This document shows, in pieces, positions 33,728 to 42,520 of a DNA stretch of 64,000 bases (the first letter of the stretch is position 1; each line of letters begins with the position of its first letter). Under the pieces are notes generated by a model. The model worked only from the letters and a program-made list of their open reading frames with translations. It searched no databases and was not told the origin of the DNA. The position numbers and the translations under genes were made by a program. This DNA is from BRH-c32 sp041674625 (GTDB lineage: Bacteria; Bacteroidota; Ignavibacteria; Ignavibacteriales; Melioribacteraceae). The DNA lies in contig JBAYVI010000001.1 in assembly GCA_041674625.1 (NCBI GenBank), positions 80,549 through 144,548 of the forward strand, written 5' to 3'.

Positions 33728-35263
33728 TTAATCCTCCTCATATGAATGTCCCATAAACTCACTATCGAGGAACGGTTGCGCCAGTGCAAGATTTTGAGTA
33801 ATTAAAATTTGATTATTCGGGTCACAGTCTCCCTCTCTATTGTATGCGACAGAAGCTCTTAATAATCCGTTCTTTTTCTCAGTAGGAGTGCTCTGCAAAA
33901 CGATCAAAGAATCGAGGTGGGCTAGTTTGGTGAAGGCTTCGGCTATTTGCAGACCGCTAATATTTTTCATACCTGCTCCCGTTCGGTTCGTCTGTGACGC
34001 AGTTAAAACTAAAATATTCCTTTCTGTGGCGATTCTGGAAAGGCTCTTCCAAATCTCATCAAGCTGAAATCTCACGTCATTTCCAGTATTTACAGAACGC
34101 AACACATCCGCGTAATCTACGATCAAAACGTCAGGATAAAAACCACTACTATATGCTAAATTATCTAAATCTGCCTCAATTTCAGCAACACCGACCCCGA
34201 ACTTTGGATAACATTTTAATCGATACCTGTCATTTCCGTACATTAGCCCAAAACCTCGGCTCATATTAATTGCTTTATCGACGGTCAATTCTTCTTTAAA
34301 TTGCGAAAAAAACCAATTGGCCGTTTGGTAATCTGAAGTTCCACGACAAGCAGTACAAACAACATAATCCTTCGGGGCATTTGAAAATTCTGGAATCTCT
34401 CCAACAGAATTAACGAGTGGAATTTTACTGGCTCTAATACTTTTAGAACATATCCCTAACTGATTTTTTTTACAATCAAAGCAACTAATTTCATATTCTT
34501 TTGATTCATCGCCTTGTCCAGTAATCATTTTAAGATCACGGTAATTAATCTTAGTGGCGGACATTTCTAGGTTCGTCTCAAAAACGCGTAGCCTGTTCAT
34601 TCGAGCAACCAAGCCCAAAAAGTGCAGCATCCAGGTCTTGCCGCACTTTGGTGGTGCCATGATCGCAATCAACCTCCCTTTTTCCGGCTTAATTAAAGTA
34701 CCTAATGGACCAGGAATGGTAAATAATATATCTTCTACTTTTGCCTTAAACGTCTCCTTGATAAAATCAGCATCATGAGGATTTACGCAACCAGAAGTCA
34801 ATTCCGTTACTTTTCTATGATTCCTAATTTGTTTTTCTACTTCTTCTATTTGGTCAAGTTTAGCATAACTTGAGATATTATCAGCTAATTTGATATACGA
34901 TTGTTTCTTAAGATATGGTATAGCTTGTTCAATGAAATATTTACTATTCCTTTTTTCTCCTTCTTCAATGAACTTATTCGATAGATTTTCAAGTAGGTCT
35001 TGTATAATCTCTGCATCTTCTGCTTGCAATTTACCTTTTTTAGTATTAAAAATATCCTGAATATATTTACCAGGGCTTGACTTATAATTATTATAATACT
35101 CTTGAATCCAAAGGAATATTTTGCGGATATGAGGGGTATCAAAATATTCTGGTTTGGCAATGGGTAGAATTGCTTTACAAAAATCATCATCGATTATGAG
35201 ATTGATTGCTATATTTTTTTCTGATTCTTGGTCGATCTTACGTCCACTAATTGAAATTGCCAT
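33728..35263 (-). CDS. DnaB-type replicative helicase
   Basis: 511 residues. An N-terminal helical domain (1-110) is followed by the RecA-like core with Walker A MAPPKCGKTW (202-211) and Walker B VLIVDYADVL near 382, plus the TASQTNRTG motif near 420. The core carries an insertion with four cysteines (CFDCKKNQLGIC and CTAC, near 265 and 315), probably a zinc-binding module that standard DnaB lacks. It would unwind DNA ahead of the DnaE polymerase. Its C-terminal tail is duplicated at 32315-32368. Confidence 0.88.
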   Translation of the reverse strand: MAISISGRKIDQESEKNIAINLIIDDDFCKAILPIAKPEYFDTPHIRKIFLWIQEYYNNYKSSPGKYIQDIFNTKKGKLQAEDAEIIQDLLENLSNKFIEEGEKRNSKYFIEQAIPYLKKQSYIKLADNISSYAKLDQIEEVEKQIRNHRKVTELTSGCVNPHDADFIKETFKAKVEDILFTIPGPLGTLIKPEKGRLIAIMAPPKCGKTWMLHFLGLVARMNRLRVFETNLEMSATKINYRDLKMITGQGDESKEYEISCFDCKKNQLGICSKSIRASKIPLVNSVGEIPEFSNAPKDYVVCTACRGTSDYQTANWFFSQFKEELTVDKAINMSRGFGLMYGNDRYRLKCYPKFGVGVAEIEADLDNLAYSSGFYPDVLIVDYADVLRSVNTGNDVRFQLDEIWKSLSRIATERNILVLTASQTNRTGAGMKNISGLQIAEAFTKLAHLDSLIVLQSTPTEKKNGLLRASVAYNREGDCDPNNQILITQNLALAQPFLDSEFMGHSYEED

Positions 35264-35336
35264 ATATTATAAACTTTCCTCGTTCTGTTTATACATTTTA
35301 ACCGCCTTTCTCTCCCAAGAATTATTATTAACCAAC

Positions 35337-35561
35337 CTAATCACAAATCACAATACTCCTAGTTTTCCTATAATAATTTAGCGTTACATACCCATTATTC
35401 TCTAATGAACTAATTGCTTTGCTTACCGTTACTGGATTTTTATCAATTATTTTCCCTATCTCAACATTATTTTTACTGGATTTTTTGCCAGATAGAATTA
35501 AGTTGTAAAGGATTCTCTTCGCCGTTGGGCTTAAATTGTTATCATTCATGTAATCTTTCAA
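35337..35561 (-). CDS. small winged-helix regulator
   Basis: 74 residues. Residues 30-60 (NNVEIGKIIDKNPVTVSKAI, then SSLENNGYVTL) form a MarR/replication-type winged helix. The likely start is a TTG at 35561, with AGGAGG eight bases before it; an ATG lies four codons later. It is driven by the sigma28-type promoter at 35582-35608. The gene at 60336-60542 has the same size and layout. Confidence 0.7.
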   Translation of the reverse strand: MKDYMNDNNLSPTAKRILYNLILSGKKSSKNNVEIGKIIDKNPVTVSKAISSLENNGYVTLNYYRKTRSIVICD

Positions 35562-35581
35562 ATAATTAACCTCCTAGTACC

Positions 35582-35608
35582 TTATCGGCATTCTTTGCAT
35601 AAACTTTA
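35582..35608 (-). promoter_or_regulatory. sigma28-type promoter
   Basis: TAAAGTTT, 11 bases, GCCGATAA on the minus strand, a 16 of 16 match with the FliA consensus and its usual spacer. It lies about 20 bases upstream of the winged-helix gene start. Confidence 0.75.
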
Positions 35609-35647
35609 ATTATTTTATCTATCTTTAGTTAAAAATATTAAAAGTCT

Positions 35648-35743
35648 TTATTTCCTATTCTTATTATGTGGGCAAATGACGCAGTATCTTGTATCACATC
35701 CCTTATTCCGAAATTCTAAAACACATTCTACCTTGATTTTCAT
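35648..35743 (-). CDS. very small cysteine-containing protein
   Basis: 31 residues from ATG 35743 (MKIKVECVLEFRNKGCDTRY, then CVICPHNKN), with a strong CAGGAGG site. Too short for the usual cut-off but well placed. Confidence 0.55.
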   Translation of the reverse strand: MKIKVECVLEFRNKGCDTRYCVICPHNKNRK

Positions 35744-35758
35744 TTATAACCTCCTGTT

Positions 35759-36139
35759 TTAATTTCCATAATCCACAGCGACTATTTTACCTTTGTACTT
35801 ACCAAACGAATCCAATTTAGGTTCTGCCGGAATTGTGTAATCTTCTCGTAGTAACCAATTCTCGGCATCCATTTCAAAGAATTCTTCTCTTGTTAAAGGT
35901 TCGCATCTAGGCATTACCACTAGAAATCCAAATGGAATATAAAATAAAACTGGGCAAAGTTCTGGTTGGTTAATTTTACTGAATTGAACTTCTTGCATAT
36001 TAGCTAAAAGCCCCAATAAGAACAAGCGGAATTCATACATAATACTTGGGATTTTAAACGCATATTTTCCTATTAGAAATACTACCCTTGTTGTTCCATA
36101 GGCTATTCTACAATTTTTATGAATTATTGACATATTCAT
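35759..36139 (-). CDS. conserved phage protein, kinase-like fold possible
   Basis: 126 residues. VVFLIGKYAFKIPS resembles a glycine-strand and lysine (AxK) segment, and the C-terminus has KIVAVDYGN. I recall this as a widespread phage family without a known function; the kinase-like reading is weak because no catalytic loop is seen. Confidence 0.55.
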   Translation of the reverse strand: MNMSIIHKNCRIAYGTTRVVFLIGKYAFKIPSIMYEFRLFLLGLLANMQEVQFSKINQPELCPVLFYIPFGFLVVMPRCEPLTREEFFEMDAENWLLREDYTIPAEPKLDSFGKYKGKIVAVDYGN

Positions 36140-36498
36140 TTGTCCATAATCTTAGGGCACCAATTGGGCTTGACTAGAGTATCAGAAACACTCCCAATTG
36201 AATACGCATTATCATCCGACATGCAATAATTCTTATGGTCATTTTCTGTATCTTGGGATAAACGCTCACAGCCACCGCAATCTTTCTCCAACCCCTTTGC
36301 CAATTTAACAATATTAGATACTAGGTAATTAATTCTAGCATGAAAATTGACATTATGTAGATAATACTCTTTTGCTTTATGAGGGATAATATTTATAGAT
36401 TCAGCAGTGCAAGTATTGACATTGATCGGATTCTCTTTTTCGTATTCAGTAAAAATCAATAGTTCTAGAAGTTTTTCTTCAAATTTATGGTAATTCAT
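36136..36498 (-). CDS. hypothetical protein
   Basis: 120 residues with four clustered cysteines (CGGCERLS and CMSD) in the C-terminal half. It shares the start MNYHK with the next gene upstream. Confidence 0.6.
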   Translation of the reverse strand: MNYHKFEEKLLELLIFTEYEKENPINVNTCTAESINIIPHKAKEYYLHNVNFHARINYLVSNIVKLAKGLEKDCGGCERLSQDTENDHKNYCMSDDNAYSIGSVSDTLVKPNWCPKIMDK

Positions 36499-36499
36499 T

Positions 36500-36793
36500 T
36501 TATTTCTTTAGCCCCAAATCAATATAGTTCTCGACTTCTTGATTAACCAATTGATTTTTACAATAATTAATACAGCCGCTAGGTGGAACTAGTTCCCCGC
36601 CATCGACCCAACATTCGTCGGTGATTAAATCAAAAATCATGGAATTGACAAGCGGCAATTGCCCATAGGCATCTATCAAACCAGAGTTATGACAATTAAA
36701 AGAAATATTTAAATGATTTCCAGCTAGCATTGATAGTGGTCGTTGATCATCCAATTGAATATATTTACATATTAAGCATTTGTGGTAATTCAT
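36500..36793 (-). CDS. hypothetical cysteine-containing protein
   Basis: 97 residues with CLICKYIQLDD at 6-16 and CINYC at 73-77, perhaps a zinc site. MNYHK start as in the gene downstream. Confidence 0.6.
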   Translation of the reverse strand: MNYHKCLICKYIQLDDQRPLSMLAGNHLNISFNCHNSGLIDAYGQLPLVNSMIFDLITDECWVDGGELVPPSGCINYCKNQLVNQEVENYIDLGLKK

Positions 36794-36800
36794 ATTATTT

Positions 36801-36974
36801 TTACCTCTCCGCGAATGGTACTAAATATTTATTAAAATATTGTTCTGTTATTTGAGTGCATATTTTACCAGTATTGTATGATTCCATAAACCACAAATCC
36901 CCAGTATACTTACCGCAATATCCCATTGACACAGTATAAAGTTTACCATCCTTGATATTTCTATAAATTGTCAT
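36801..36974 (-). CDS. hypothetical small protein
   Basis: 57 residues from ATG 36974 (MTIYRNIKDGKLYTVSMGYC). Beta-rich N-terminus similar in style to other accessory proteins here. AAAG site. Confidence 0.55.
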   Translation of the reverse strand: MTIYRNIKDGKLYTVSMGYCGKYTGDLWFMESYNTGKICTQITEQYFNKYLVPFAER

Positions 36975-36986
36975 TTCTTTACCTTC

Positions 36987-37943
36987 TTATTCTCCTACTA
37001 TTTCCTCAATAATTACACCAAAACCCTTACAATGAGGGCATTCTTTTAGCGGTTCATTAATCATTGTAATCAATTCAGAAAGATATTTGTCTATATTATT
37101 CTTTAAATCTTGATGGTCTTTACCTTCAAACCCTGGAAGAACAGTATACTTTCCGTATCTATCCTTATCGCTAGTCATATCAAATACTTCTATTTCTCTG
37201 TCCTTAATGAACTTCTCCTTATATTTCCTATTTTTATAAGAAGTCCCGTTATCTTTCTTAATCTCTATTTTATTATGTATGATATCATTAAGAGGAACGA
37301 CCTTCTTTACAGTAAAACAAAAATCATAATCAGAAGTGACCCTTGCATATTTACCATTAATGTTTTGTTTGACATATTCTCTTACGATTTCATAGCTTTC
37401 TTTGCTTGATAAATTACAGGGTTGATTAGGAAGAGCAATAGACGGGAATACAATTTTGTCTAGTAATTGGTGCTGAATGTTTTCAATTCTAAAATTATTG
37501 TAATTTTCTAAGTTTTTAATATCTGGAATCTCTAAAATAGTTTTATAAGTAAATTCGATTTGTTCTTCTGCATCGGGTTGTTCATCTGACAATTCTTCAT
37601 AGAATCCTTGAAGGTGTTTAAATTCAGATTTCCATTCACAGTAATCGTTATTCTGCTCCATTACCTCACTCTTTGGGAGGATTTTAGGGAGACTAGAAAT
37701 ATCTATGAATTCTAAATCACTTTTGAGTTCATACCTGTGATTTATTCTTGGTTGTTTAACCAGTTTATATAATGTAATTGGCTCTTCTTTTACGAATACC
37801 CAATTTTTATGGAACGTCGTTTCTGGACGTTCCCCATTAATGAAATAAGAATTTAATGCATTATTGTAATACGTTGAATCCCCATTAGGGTCACTTGAAA
37901 TATAATAACCATTATTTGTTTTAACGCCAGTAATAATTAACAT
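36987..37943 (-). CDS. phage protein of unknown function, 318 aa
   Basis: The N-terminus (ITGVKTNNGYYISSDPNGDS) is beta-rich, the middle is charged and partly disordered, and the C-terminus has one zinc-knuckle-like CPHCKGFG. No family recognised. It overlaps the upstream gene by seven bases. Confidence 0.65.
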   Translation of the reverse strand: MLIITGVKTNNGYYISSDPNGDSTYYNNALNSYFINGERPETTFHKNWVFVKEEPITLYKLVKQPRINHRYELKSDLEFIDISSLPKILPKSEVMEQNNDYCEWKSEFKHLQGFYEELSDEQPDAEEQIEFTYKTILEIPDIKNLENYNNFRIENIQHQLLDKIVFPSIALPNQPCNLSSKESYEIVREYVKQNINGKYARVTSDYDFCFTVKKVVPLNDIIHNKIEIKKDNGTSYKNRKYKEKFIKDREIEVFDMTSDKDRYGKYTVLPGFEGKDHQDLKNNIDKYLSELITMINEPLKECPHCKGFGVIIEEIVGE

Positions 37944-38314
37944 TTGTTCCCCTTATTGCACCATTTATTCACAAACGCTGCGTCATCAGTACTCAACATA
38001 ACATAATTTTCACAATCAATCTCACACGCCTTAATAAGATTTCTAGCATCTTGAATCGATGTTTCATACCAGTATTTCCACGGTTTAGTCAACCAGAAAT
38101 CAGGCTCGGTTCCATAGATCTTGGCATAAATAGCAGCTTCTTTAAAAGTCATTTTCTGCTTCTTTAAAAATACTCTTGAAAAGAATCCCGGTTGTTTTAG
38201 CATATAATATTTAACTGTTTTCTTAAATTCATCTCCTCTCTTCTTCATAAAAGCATGAATATAACTTGAACAAGCACTGTATATTAGGTCTTTTCTTACT
38301 TTCAATTGCGTCAT
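37937..38314 (-). CDS. hypothetical protein
   Basis: 125 residues from ATG 38314, basic in the first half (FKKTVKYYMLKQ, FFSRVFLKKQK). The start overlaps the stop of the zinc gene upstream (TGATG). No family recognised. Confidence 0.6.
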   Translation of the reverse strand: MTQLKVRKDLIYSACSSYIHAFMKKRGDEFKKTVKYYMLKQPGFFSRVFLKKQKMTFKEAAIYAKIYGTEPDFWLTKPWKYWYETSIQDARNLIKACEIDCENYVMLSTDDAAFVNKWCNKGNKC

Positions 38315-38463
38315 CACTCCTCTCCCGTCTCAACGCTCATTGTTTCTTTATTACATGCAGGGCAAAGATAAACATCTCCGTTCGCAACTGACCTGCTATA
38401 TGCCACGAAAACATCAAAATCTTCATATCCACAATGCTGACAATAAATCCATTCTACTTTCAT
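38314..38463 (-). CDS. small zinc-ribbon protein
   Basis: 49 residues from ATG 38463 (MKVEWIYCQHCGYEDFDVFV) with CQHCG and CPACN pairs. Fills the space between two genes. Confidence 0.6.
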   Translation of the reverse strand: MKVEWIYCQHCGYEDFDVFVAYSRSVANGDVYLCPACNKETMSVETGEE

Positions 38464-38655
38464 TTATTTGCCTTCAATGTCAAACAATCCATTTATAATA
38501 CTCTCCCCATATCCAGCACCAAGCAATAATGGGCTAATAATTTCTTCCCATAATTCTTGGATATTCAAATTGCCCTTTGGAATCTCAATACTAACAATGC
38601 CGTATTGTGTTTGAAGCGTTGCTTTTGTTCCTTTGAAATCATTTGTGCTTAACAT
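38464..38655 (-). CDS. hypothetical protein
   Basis: 63 residues (MLSTNDFKGTKATLQTQYGI at the start), beta-rich then helical. The style matches small phage proteins of unknown function. Confidence 0.6.
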   Translation of the reverse strand: MLSTNDFKGTKATLQTQYGIVSIEIPKGNLNIQELWEEIISPLLLGAGYGESIINGLFDIEGK

Positions 38656-38667
38656 AATTCTCCTTAA

Positions 38668-38986
38668 TTAAAATTTAAAAACACATACCAACATAGACCC
38701 AACACAATAACCAATTAAATCTTCTGCGTCAAAATTCTTATCCGTTAATTCTTTAAGTACTCCTACAGATAAAGAAGTCAATACGGAAATTAATGCTGTT
38801 TGATACCAAGGCAGATCAGAATATTCAAAAATCCAAAATGTGATACCTGCCCCCTATTAAGGCATGTATTGGTTGGCCTAAATTCTTTTTCTCTACTTTC
38901 GTATTAATGTCACGGTATTCATTATCTGCTAAACATATATTTGTTGTAAAAAGAATTATTAAAATTGTTGTTATTAAAACTTTCAT
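38668..38986 (-). pseudogene. signal-peptide membrane protein with frameshift
   Basis: ATG 38986 opens with a signal peptide (MKVLITTILIILFTTNICLA), then runs out of frame at a GGGGG run. Removing one G gives a continuous protein: ALIGAGITFWIFEYSDLPWY and onward to KELTDKNFDAEDLIGYCVGS. It has two more hydrophobic stretches. Probably an inner-membrane or periplasmic protein, now broken by one base. Confidence 0.6.
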
Positions 38987-39004
38987 ATTTATCCTATAAA
39001 TTAT

Positions 39005-39229
39005 TTATTCCCAAAATCCTTGTTTAACAAATTTACCATCTGGTGTGAACTCAATACTCGAATAGAAATTAAAATACCCGACAAATTTACTAGAATGATT
39101 TACACCATTATCGTCGTAATCATCTGCGCCGATTCTATAAATTATGGTATTGTCGGGAGAATCTTGATATTGTTTTAAATTGATACCAATCTGAAAATAA
39201 AACTGTTTGAATAATTCTAAATCTGTCAT
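39005..39229 (-). CDS. hypothetical protein
   Basis: 74 residues (MTDLELFKQFYFQIGINLKQ at the start). It overlaps the gene upstream by an ATGA. No motif recognised. Confidence 0.6.
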   Translation of the reverse strand: MTDLELFKQFYFQIGINLKQYQDSPDNTIIYRIGADDYDDNGVNHSSKFVGYFNFYSSIEFTPDGKFVKQGFWE

Positions 39230-39468
39230 GGTCTGCTCTCAGATAACAGAACTTTCCGAGCTAATTCAAACGCGTTTACATATGCCCTTGCTTGAGCTTC
39301 GCATGAATCAAAATCCCCACTCAGACAAGATGATGTGCCAACTACTAATTGTTTCTTTAACGTCCCATCTTCTTGAATTCGGTCCGACAGGGAAATTCTG
39401 AGCATCGGACCCCATCCCAATTCATTCACTGTAACTTCGGTATCTATATGTTTTATTTCTAGTTCCAT
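39226..39468 (-). CDS. hypothetical protein
   Basis: 80 residues, beta-rich N-terminal half and a helical C-terminus (CEAQARAYVNAFELARKVLL). No motif recognised. Confidence 0.6.
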   Translation of the reverse strand: MELEIKHIDTEVTVNELGWGPMLRISLSDRIQEDGTLKKQLVVGTSSCLSGDFDSCEAQARAYVNAFELARKVLLSESRP

Positions 39469-39485
39469 TGGGTTACCCAGTTTAA

Positions 39486-39707
39486 TCAGATATATTTATT
39501 AATCATTTCAAGTAAGCAATGTTGGCAAATATCTAACCGTATTGTATTCCCATCACCGAATACACTACCATATCCACCTACAAAATTTACAAAGTGGAAT
39601 TCTTGCAACTCAATCCAATTATCATAGTCATATTCTTTCTTACAAATATCACAAGTAATTAATTCTGGCCTTTTTACTTCTTCTGTATATGTTTTGTATC
39701 TAATCAT
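39486..39707 (-). CDS. zinc-ribbon protein
   Basis: 73 residues with CDICKKEYDYDNW at 19-31 and CQHCLLEM at 62-69, a treble-clef-like pair separated by 40 residues. Confidence 0.6.
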   Translation of the reverse strand: MIRYKTYTEEVKRPELITCDICKKEYDYDNWIELQEFHFVNFVGGYGSVFGDGNTIRLDICQHCLLEMINKYI

Positions 39708-39903
39708 TACACTCCCCTAATTTTCTGATTTGTCTCTTCATCCAACTTGCATTGCAATTCGTAACGCTCTCTAATGTATCTTCAAAGCAACAGGGAGCAT
39801 CACATACAAACGCTTCGTGCTGTATATAACAATCTCTGCAATGGCAGAATTTATTTCCACATGATTTACAGACTTCTTCAATTTCTTTCGATTCTATATT
39901 CAT
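39700..39903 (-). CDS. small cysteine-rich protein
   Basis: 67 residues with CKSCGNKFCHCRDCY (12-26) and CDAPCC (34-39). Zinc binding likely. It overlaps the gene downstream. Confidence 0.6.
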   Translation of the reverse strand: MNIESKEIEEVCKSCGNKFCHCRDCYIQHEAFVCDAPCCFEDTLESVTNCNASWMKRQIRKLGECND

Positions 39904-39915
39904 TTTGGCTATGCC

Positions 39916-40109
39916 TTATGAAGATTTAAATATCTGGTAACAATTATTTATTGACGCGTATAAGAAAATAACAACCAGCGCCCACAAAATTATCGATACA
40001 TTATTCCCTGTATACATATTGAATACAATAAAATATAACCCAACTAATCTAGAAAGAACCAAAGCTGACATTGTACCTATAAAATCCTAGCTGTATTGTC
40101 TTCAAACAT
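39916..40109 (-). pseudogene. small membrane protein gene with single-base frameshift
   Basis: ATG 40109 (GGGA upstream) opens MFEDNTARI. A continuous hydrophobic protein follows in the next frame (MSALVLSRLVGLYFIVFNMY, then NNVSIILWALVVIFLYASIN). Adding one T to the TTTT run joins them. The inner ATG at 40071 also has an AGGT site and could still give a 51-residue membrane protein. Confidence 0.5.
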
Positions 40110-40178
40110 GATCCAATCCCTTATAAATCAACAAACTTCGTTTCCACAACCGCCATAACGAGTGTCGTGTGTTTCATA

Positions 40179-40211
40179 AAACGTAACGTGCCACCAGAGC
40201 ACGTTACGTTT
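40179..40211 (-). terminator. hairpin terminator candidate
   Basis: A perfect 13-bp inverted repeat (AAACGTAACGTGC with GCACGTTACGTTT) has a seven-base loop. On the minus strand the stem ends in TTTTAT. It lies at the end of the gene 40204-40323, whose stop codon is inside the stem. The T tract is short, so termination may be partial. Confidence 0.5.
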
Positions 40212-40323
40212 GACAAGTTCCACACCAGTATTGATTTTCGTCTTGTGTGTCATTTCCGTTAGAAAATTTTTCTTTCTCAATACTTTTCTGTTTTGCGAAT
40301 TTACCTACTACTGAATAGCTCAT
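40204..40323 (-). CDS. very small protein with CxxC end
   Basis: 39 residues from ATG 40323 (MSYSVVGKFAKQKSIEKEKF), ending QYWCGTCQT. The CxxC close to the end and the stop within a hairpin suggest a truncated zinc-ribbon gene. Confidence 0.45.
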   Translation of the reverse strand: MSYSVVGKFAKQKSIEKEKFSNGNDTQDENQYWCGTCQT

Positions 40324-40326
40324 AAT

Positions 40327-40524
40327 TTATCCTTTATCCCGTTTCCTTAAACAATGCTTACAAGTAACAAATCTCCATTCTCTGTGGGTATAGAAAGATT
40401 TCCCATCGTATAAAGCTTTTGCCCCCACACATAGGGGAGCATTTATTCTTGCATATTTCCCAAAGCCTAGATATTTTTCGGCGGTTTGCGGACCTTTCTT
40501 GTGGATTATTGGGATTTTATTCAT
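40327..40524 (-). CDS. hypothetical protein with CxxC end
   Basis: 65 residues from ATG 40524 (MNKIPIIHKKGPQTAEKYLG). The ending CKHCLRKRDKG and a GFGKYARI segment resemble the gene at 15917-16102. The start overlaps the upstream stop (ATGAATAA). Confidence 0.55.
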   Translation of the reverse strand: MNKIPIIHKKGPQTAEKYLGFGKYARINAPLCVGAKALYDGKSFYTHREWRFVTCKHCLRKRDKG

Positions 40525-40804
40525 AATCGTCCTCGTTGTAAACTTCACGTGCGGCTTGTTCACGTGCTTTACGGTACTCTTCCTTGTCACATGCCTTCAA
40601 TATCCCGTAGTTTTTACCAAATTTATCACAGAGTATTTCAGTCATCCTATCCTCAATGGCCTCTTGCTGGGCCTCTCCGTGAGCAAAAGCAAAGTGCTCT
40701 TCCCGTATCCGAGGGTCAAGTTTAAAAAATTCTTCTCTAACGTACTCGGTGGCGTGAGACGCGGCTAAGATCAATCCTATATTTTCACAGTCTTTCGCGT
40801 TCAT
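40517..40804 (-). CDS. hypothetical helical protein
   Basis: 95 residues, helical and rich in glutamate and arginine (CDKEEYRKAREQAAREVY). No motif recognised. Confidence 0.6.
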   Translation of the reverse strand: MNAKDCENIGLILAASHATEYVREEFFKLDPRIREEHFAFAHGEAQQEAIEDRMTEILCDKFGKNYGILKACDKEEYRKAREQAAREVYNEDDYE

Positions 40805-40821
40805 AATTTATCCTTAATATC

Positions 40822-40980
40822 TTAATCAATCAGAGATTCATAACAGTACGGGCATAACGGCCCATAATCCATGTGGAAATCTGTACATTGGTTGTGTAAT
40901 TCCATAGTACAGTTATCGCAAAAGGCTGTTTCATCAATTTCATCGCCACAAAATTCGCACTTCTCTCCGATTCCAGCCAT
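40822..40980 (-). CDS. small zinc-finger protein
   Basis: 52 residues from ATG 40980, where GGGTG precedes the start. Cysteines lie as CEFCG, CDNC, C, CPYC, a RING/PHD-like spacing (four pairs) in a very short chain. Confidence 0.55.
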   Translation of the reverse strand: MAGIGEKCEFCGDEIDETAFCDNCTMELHNQCTDFHMDYGPLCPYCYESLID

Positions 40981-40987
40981 CACACCC

Positions 40988-41536
40988 TCACCCCTTATAA
41001 AAAATATGTTTCCCAATTTTGACTACAGGGTCACAAGACTTCGCCCACTTCGGGCTAACATAATCAGCATGATACGAAGTACAAGTATCTAATTCTTTTA
41101 TTCTTAATCCCTTGTTAAAGTCTCTAGCGGCACGTTTACTCTCTTCCCATAAAACACCTTCTGGGTTTTCTCGTTCTTTAAGGGTCCAGGAGAATTGACT
41201 AGGAGAGTATACCACTTCTTTTACGGTATCGCCATATTTATTTGAATTTACTCTATTCAATGTCACTTGAGCAACAGCAATTTTGCCAGAATAATCTTCA
41301 ACCCCGGATTCAAAATAAATATTTAAAGCAAGGATGTGTTCTTCTTCATCGGATAATTTTTTAGTATTTTCTGGGCTAATCCAATAAAAATCCAGGTTAA
41401 ACTTTTCGTCTAATTCGTTTGTTAGGGTATTGACTTGCTCTTGGAGTGAATCGGCTTTTTTTTCGGATTGCATGAAGGCGAAAGCAAATAAAATGTAAAA
41501 ACCTAGTCCGAATAATATTAGTGATTTGTTTTGCAT
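40988..41536 (-). CDS. SleB-type cell wall hydrolase (endolysin candidate)
   Basis: 182 residues. An N-terminal hydrophobic segment (ILFGLGFYILFAFAF, 6-20) is followed by a coiled coil, then the SleB hydrolase domain from about 62: EEEHILALNIYFES with the catalytic glutamate region, GKIAVAQVTLNRVNS, and VVYSPSQFSWTL. SleB enzymes cleave peptidoglycan. The anchor could be a signal-arrest-release helix, as in secreted phage endolysins (inference). No holin is recognisable next to it. Confidence 0.8.
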   Translation of the reverse strand: MQNKSLILFGLGFYILFAFAFMQSEKKADSLQEQVNTLTNELDEKFNLDFYWISPENTKKLSDEEEHILALNIYFESGVEDYSGKIAVAQVTLNRVNSNKYGDTVKEVVYSPSQFSWTLKERENPEGVLWEESKRAARDFNKGLRIKELDTCTSYHADYVSPKWAKSCDPVVKIGKHIFYKG

Positions 41537-41544
41537 AATTTACC

Positions 41545-41883
41545 TCAATTATTGATCGCTTCCCATGCACTAATTAATTTCTGAATTTGAACTTCCAGCA
41601 CATCAAAAATACTCTCGTCTTTAATTCCATATACTTTAAAAGTAACCCATTCTCCATCTTTCGGCTCTGCACATAATTCTATTTCAAATTCTTTGTGTTC
41701 CTCACTGCTGTATTTAATATCCCACCCATAAACGAGGATCTGAATTCCTGGTTTATCATCGTTACATTTACATCTTGTCTCTGTATTATATTTCTTCCAC
41801 CAATAAATATCTGCGTTAGAAAAGCCAGGTTTTACTCCACCATACCACCCCATTTCTTTAAATTTGTCGTTATAATTTTGCAT
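41545..41883 (-). CDS. hypothetical protein
   Basis: 112 residues with GVKPGFSNADIYWWKKYNTE near the start and a CKCNDDKPG turn. No family recognised. Confidence 0.6.
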   Translation of the reverse strand: MQNYNDKFKEMGWYGGVKPGFSNADIYWWKKYNTETRCKCNDDKPGIQILVYGWDIKYSSEEHKEFEIELCAEPKDGEWVTFKVYGIKDESIFDVLEVQIQKLISAWEAINN

Positions 41884-41891
41884 TTAAGTAC

Positions 41892-42119
41892 TCATTTCTT
41901 AGAAAGATAATAATTAATATCCCATTTACAGAATCCATGGCCATCTAGCATTTCTTCACATGTTGGAAGATCGCTAAATGGATGAAATTCCCCATTTTCA
42001 AATGTACTACTATTAATAATTTTTCTTCTCTGATTGAACACCCACTGATTCCTAATTAAAGCATAAGCACAAATAATTAATTCCACTACACAAGTAATCA
42101 AAAAAATAATTGCCCACAT
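41892..42119 (-). CDS. small membrane protein
   Basis: 75 residues from ATG 42119 (MWAIIFLITCVVELIICAYA) with AAGGAG upstream. A single N-terminal membrane helix; a longer frame to 42239 overlaps the gene upstream and is rejected. Confidence 0.6.
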   Translation of the reverse strand: MWAIIFLITCVVELIICAYALIRNQWVFNQRRKIINSSTFENGEFHPFSDLPTCEEMLDGHGFCKWDINYYLSKK

Positions 42120-42133
42120 AAACGACTCCTTAA

Positions 42134-42520
42134 TCAATCTTTTTGCATTTCTCGGTAATCTTCCAATAGCCCACTCATATTCTCTTCTATATTGATGCAA
42201 AATCCAAGTGCTTCCAGATTTAAGTAAATTTCTCCACATTTTTCACACATAAACCACGGAGATATTTTAACCTCTGTGTATCCGAACTTATCTTCTTCAA
42301 ATTCCGTAGGCCCGCGCCACCTATTAAACCGCAAAGATAGATCATTTACTTTAATTTTCGCTCCGCATGAACAACACTTTCTTGATTTTTTAGTATTTAA
42401 AGGAAAGAAGTATTCCATTTCTGGCGGAACATTACCATATCCTTCGGTAAGCACTTTCTCGGCTAGGATGTAAAACCACCCATCTCCTTCCCACTCTGCG
42501 CAATAACATGACAAGCTCAT
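42134..42520 (-). CDS. zinc-binding phage protein
   Basis: 128 residues. CCSCGAKIKVND (near 49-60) and CEKCGEIYLNLEALGFC (near 92-108) form a ribbon pair within a conserved-looking scaffold. No functional family recalled with confidence. Confidence 0.6.
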   Translation of the reverse strand: MSLSCYCAEWEGDGWFYILAEKVLTEGYGNVPPEMEYFFPLNTKKSRKCCSCGAKIKVNDLSLRFNRWRGPTEFEEDKFGYTEVKISPWFMCEKCGEIYLNLEALGFCINIEENMSGLLEDYREMQKD